Part shown: positions 6,402 to 7,799 of the stretch, piece by piece
How positions within the stretch are numbered: position 1 is the first letter of the stretch
Layout: each line of letters begins with the position of its first letter
Assembly (NCBI GenBank): GCA_003537755.1
Contig: DPQS01000007.1
Span: 10,296-18,094, forward strand
Length of the DNA: 7,799 bases
Direction: 5' to 3'
Source of the DNA: Clostridiales bacterium
Lineage (GTDB): Bacteria; Bacillota; Clostridia; Christensenellales; CAG-314
Notes under the pieces: model-generated
What the model was told of the DNA's origin: nothing
Database searches by the model: none
The model's input: only the letters and a program-made list of their open reading frames with translations
Program-made: the position numbers and the translations under genes

Positions 6402-7631
6402 GCCAAAACCGTCCGCCTTCACTTCAACTTCGCGTGTAAATTCCGTGGTGTTTTTGCCATCGGTCACGCTGAGTTTTACAGTGTAGGTGCCTTCCTTGTT
6501 GATGTCGAAACCGCCGTTGTTTACGACAGTTATCTTTTCGATGTTTACGTCGTCGGATACGTCAAACGTGCCCTTGTCGTCGCGTGCAGTGATGCCCTTG
6601 ACGATTTCCGTTTCCAGGTCAAAGCCTTCCTGACGAAGCTGAACAAGCAGCTTGGTGTTGCCGCTTACTGCGGGTGCCTGATCAACATACGGCGTGATTA
6701 CTTTGTTGTCGTCAACCCACAGCAAACGCACTACGTTGCCGTACTCGCCGATTACGTTGTAGTTCATGAAGCCGCGTCCGTCGGTGTCGGCGGTCGTGCC
6801 TGCGTAGTTGGCTTGAATTACGATTGCGTAGCCGCCTGCGGGGATTGTCATTACCTTTGCAAACGCGCTTGATACGGACACTTCTTCGCCGTCAACGGTC
6901 AGCACTTTTACATTGCTGCCTGCGCGTGTGGGGTTTGCCTGGTTTACCAGTTTGCCATTTGCGCCGTCGCGACCTTCGACCACAACGCCGTTTGCGGTGA
7001 TGATTGCAGAGCAACCGTAACCGCCTTCGATGTTGAGCGTGATTGCTTTGTCACTGCCGTTGTGGAACACGCCGCTTTGTTTCTCCAGCGTCGTGTCGGC
7101 GGTAAGTTCCTTGTACAGTTCGTTGGCAAAGTTGATTTTGGTGCCCTGCCACTTGGTTTCGCCGAGTTTGTTAACCTTGACTTCCAGTGCCAGTGCAGAC
7201 AATGCCTTGTTGACGACGATCGTACGCGTAGCGGTTGCCGTTACGTTGTGAGAGTTTTTGGCAGAATAAGTAATCGTGTATGTGCCGACGGTGTTGTTGT
7301 CAAAATCGTTGTCGTCGGTAATGGTCACGTTTACCGTGCCGTCAACCTCGTCGGTTGCGCTTACGCCCAGCATAAGGTCGATTTCTTCACCGGCGTTGAT
7401 GGTGATTTGCGCGGGGACTACGCTGATTACGGGAGCCTTGGCGGTGCCGTGTCCGGGGCACTTGTCCTTGCACGCTTCGTCGGTGCAATCGGACGTGCAT
7501 TTGCCGCACTGTTCGCACTTGTGCTGACATTGATGAGTGTCGCCGTTTGTGTTGTCACAAGCCGCAAAAACAAACGCGCACACCATTACCGCAACAAGCA
7601 TCAAAGCGACAATCAGTTTCTTGTTTTTCAT
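4245..7631 (-). CDS. Large repeat-containing surface lipoprotein with Cys-rich spacer, two Ig-like domains and five repeats of an unrecognised domain
   Basis: I do not recognise a named family for the whole protein (1128 aa). A signal peptide from MKNKKLIVAL ends in the lipobox FAAC, so Cys25 is the lipid anchor. Residues 33-61 form a spacer with seven Cys and three His. Residues 67-140 look like an Ig-like domain of the DUF5011 kind ('GTYTITYSAKNSHNVTATATR'-like end). Residues 187-305 hold a divergent repeat copy with 'RDGANGK'. Residues 320-405 are a second Ig-like domain ending 'GTYTVKLSVTDGKNTTEFTR'. From 411 to the end are five units of about 145 aa, each with an 'IYDGANGKYYDA'-like core. 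No catalytic motif, sortase signal or S-layer homology domain is visible. GGAGGTA (7642-7636) sits 4 nt before the ATG and fixes the start. It is probably a surface-exposed binding or adhesin-like protein; glycan binding is a guess from the neighbouring glycosidase and sugar importer. Confidence 0.85.
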   Translation of the reverse strand: MKNKKLIVALMLVAVMVCAFVFAACDNTNGDTHQCQHKCEQCGKCTSDCTDEACKDKCPGHGTAKAPVISVVPAQITINAGEEIDLMLGVSATDEVDGTVNVTITDDNDFDNNTVGTYTITYSAKNSHNVTATATRTIVVNKALSALALEVKVNKLGETKWQGTKINFANELYKELTADTTLEKQSGVFHNGSDKAITLNIEGGYGCSAIITANGVVVEGRDGANGKLVNQANPTRAGSNVKVLTVDGEEVSVSSAFAKVMTIPAGGYAIVIQANYAGTTADTDGRGFMNYNVIGEYGNVVRLLWVDDNKVITPYVDQAPAVSGNTKLLVQLRQEGFDLETEIVKGITARDDKGTFDVSDDVNIEKITVVNNGGFDINKEGTYTVKLSVTDGKNTTEFTREVEVKADGFGKVAVGEKEYLVLNDNIAIDQDLTAVGKYSFIVYTAAFNKEIALNNGHGIAFVVNKYGKLVRIYDGANGKYYDESNAGGIQDETKCTPAGYIAEAMASRKDGEIVIIAPNSTANNAEGGSRKFFLNAKTIGADVTFPGITFEAQAYTFTVGEKTFTATEDKYAYNKELAAGEAAKMKMVVFTKAFTGNVVINGFGAAVVIDQYGTLVKVIDGANGGLYDATGKTTEKVNTNTYANDAFAALADGEILVVFPNDGANAADSARTFALGLRTDGSIGKKVTLTGFNFADEPKDEVTVSVNGKSYTVDTAKVAVNTTTKTATDYSFYIFTTAFTGSLNFANGYGAAFVMGADGKVARIYDGANAKYYDADNTEGITGKITAAGYLTAALDSLKANEWLLVAVNKGGANEERAFLLGNKTIGAELTVSGITVKAAETDFTSKVVVNGNTFYNATVKVNGDIAAKDVDFAVYTYGYNGVVTKAGWSEVFVFDATGKIVKIYDGFNGKYYDADNAGGVAAGSFYTQATMTLDAFNALKPGETMIVGFNGGKNNNAGRAFLVANRAFGKTVTIGGATVPAAATAQVTYMTVTVGTKTFYADASKVAINAEYTGTPIFAIYDYGFTGTTYTGSFGVAFIVDKATDKVVKIYDGASAKYWDAENKGVGNICTAEGYAKEAFDALEEGQYVIIAPNGGTDGNTARGLMYGNRNLGTDVSYVAPTTEAQG
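7449..7535 (-). other. Cys/His-rich spacer of the repeat lipoprotein
   Basis: This stretch encodes residues 33-61. Cysteines are at 35, 39, 42, 45, 49, 54 and 58, with histidines at 33, 37 and 61. Cys39-x2-Cys42-x2-Cys45-x3-Cys49 has the spacing of a ferredoxin-type [4Fe-4S] motif but lacks the following Pro and lies outside the membrane directly behind the lipid anchor. Metal binding, disulfide cross-linking or a simple stalk are all possible. I recall similar Cys-rich spacers ending '(D)KC.GH' behind the lipobox in other gut Clostridia lipoproteins, but could not check this. Confidence 0.7.
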
Positions 7632-7799
7632 TTACTACCTCCGTTGTTTTTTATTTTGAAGATGCAGACAAGCCATCTTTAACCACCTTGTTTTTTGTGC
7701 CGTTTCAGCAACGTTTTGTCACAAAATTTTGCATAGGGTTAATTTAGCCATCACTAATAATTTTTGCGAGTGTGACGGCGGCTAATTATGCGTTAAACG
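7632..7799 (-). promoter_or_regulatory. Upstream region of the repeat lipoprotein gene
   Basis: There is no coding sequence here. In the leader, a perfect 6-bp inverted repeat (AAGATG 7659-7664, CATCTT 7674-7679, 9-nt loop) ends 16 nt before the GGAGGTA. Further upstream is a 13-bp palindrome, TTTTGT-C-ACAAAA (7714-7726), of a size that could be an operator. I found no pair of -35/-10 boxes that I would defend. The AT-rich stretch at about 7725-7765 is the most promoter-like part. Confidence 0.3.

Noticed and set aside
7485..7520. The C-x2-C-x2-C-x3-C spacing as a true [4Fe-4S] ferredoxin domain
   Set aside because: There is no Pro after the last Cys, no second cluster motif or ferredoxin fold around it, and it lies outside the membrane behind a lipobox.

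Overview
All four genes read on the minus strand, so in the direction of transcription the order runs from the right edge to the left edge. The window suggests a Gram-positive-type anaerobe of the Bacillota, probably an uncultured gut member of the Clostridia. The grounds are strong GGAGG ribosome binding sites, lysine-rich signal peptides with lipoboxes, an LplA/LplB-type glycan importer, and a Cys-rich spacer behind the lipid anchor of a kind I associate with gut Clostridia surface proteins. The lineage is an inference; no rRNA or other phylogenetic marker gene is present.

Layout, in transcription order. (1) Positions 7632-7799 are a non-coding leader with a small inverted repeat and a palindrome. 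(2) Positions 4245-7631 encode a very large (1128 aa) surface lipoprotein: lipobox, seven-Cys spacer, an Ig-like domain, a divergent repeat copy, a second Ig-like domain, then five tandem copies of a domain of about 145 aa that I cannot assign to any named family. (3) Positions 4042-4244 are an intergenic leader with a perfect 8-bp inverted repeat. (4) Positions 2641-4041 encode a secreted phosphodiester glycosidase (NAGPA-type) followed by a Pro/Asp/Thr stalk and a Cys-TM-basic C-terminal anchor. (5) Positions 983-2533 encode an extracellular solute-binding lipoprotein (LplA-type). (6) Positions 1-842 hold the first 280 codons of its LplB-type permease, cut by the window edge.

The two leftmost genes are plainly the start of one ABC importer for a sugar or oligosaccharide. 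A second permease is expected beyond the left edge. The anchored glycosidase just upstream could release the imported substrate at the cell surface, and the repeat lipoprotein could bind glycan or another surface. These links rest only on order and strand, and gaps of 107 and 203 nt leave room for separate promoters. No mobile element, CRISPR array, tRNA or rRNA is visible. Every intergenic stretch is shorter than about 210 nt. The features most worth a second look are the repeat domain, the Cys-rich spacer and the C-terminal anchor of the glycosidase.
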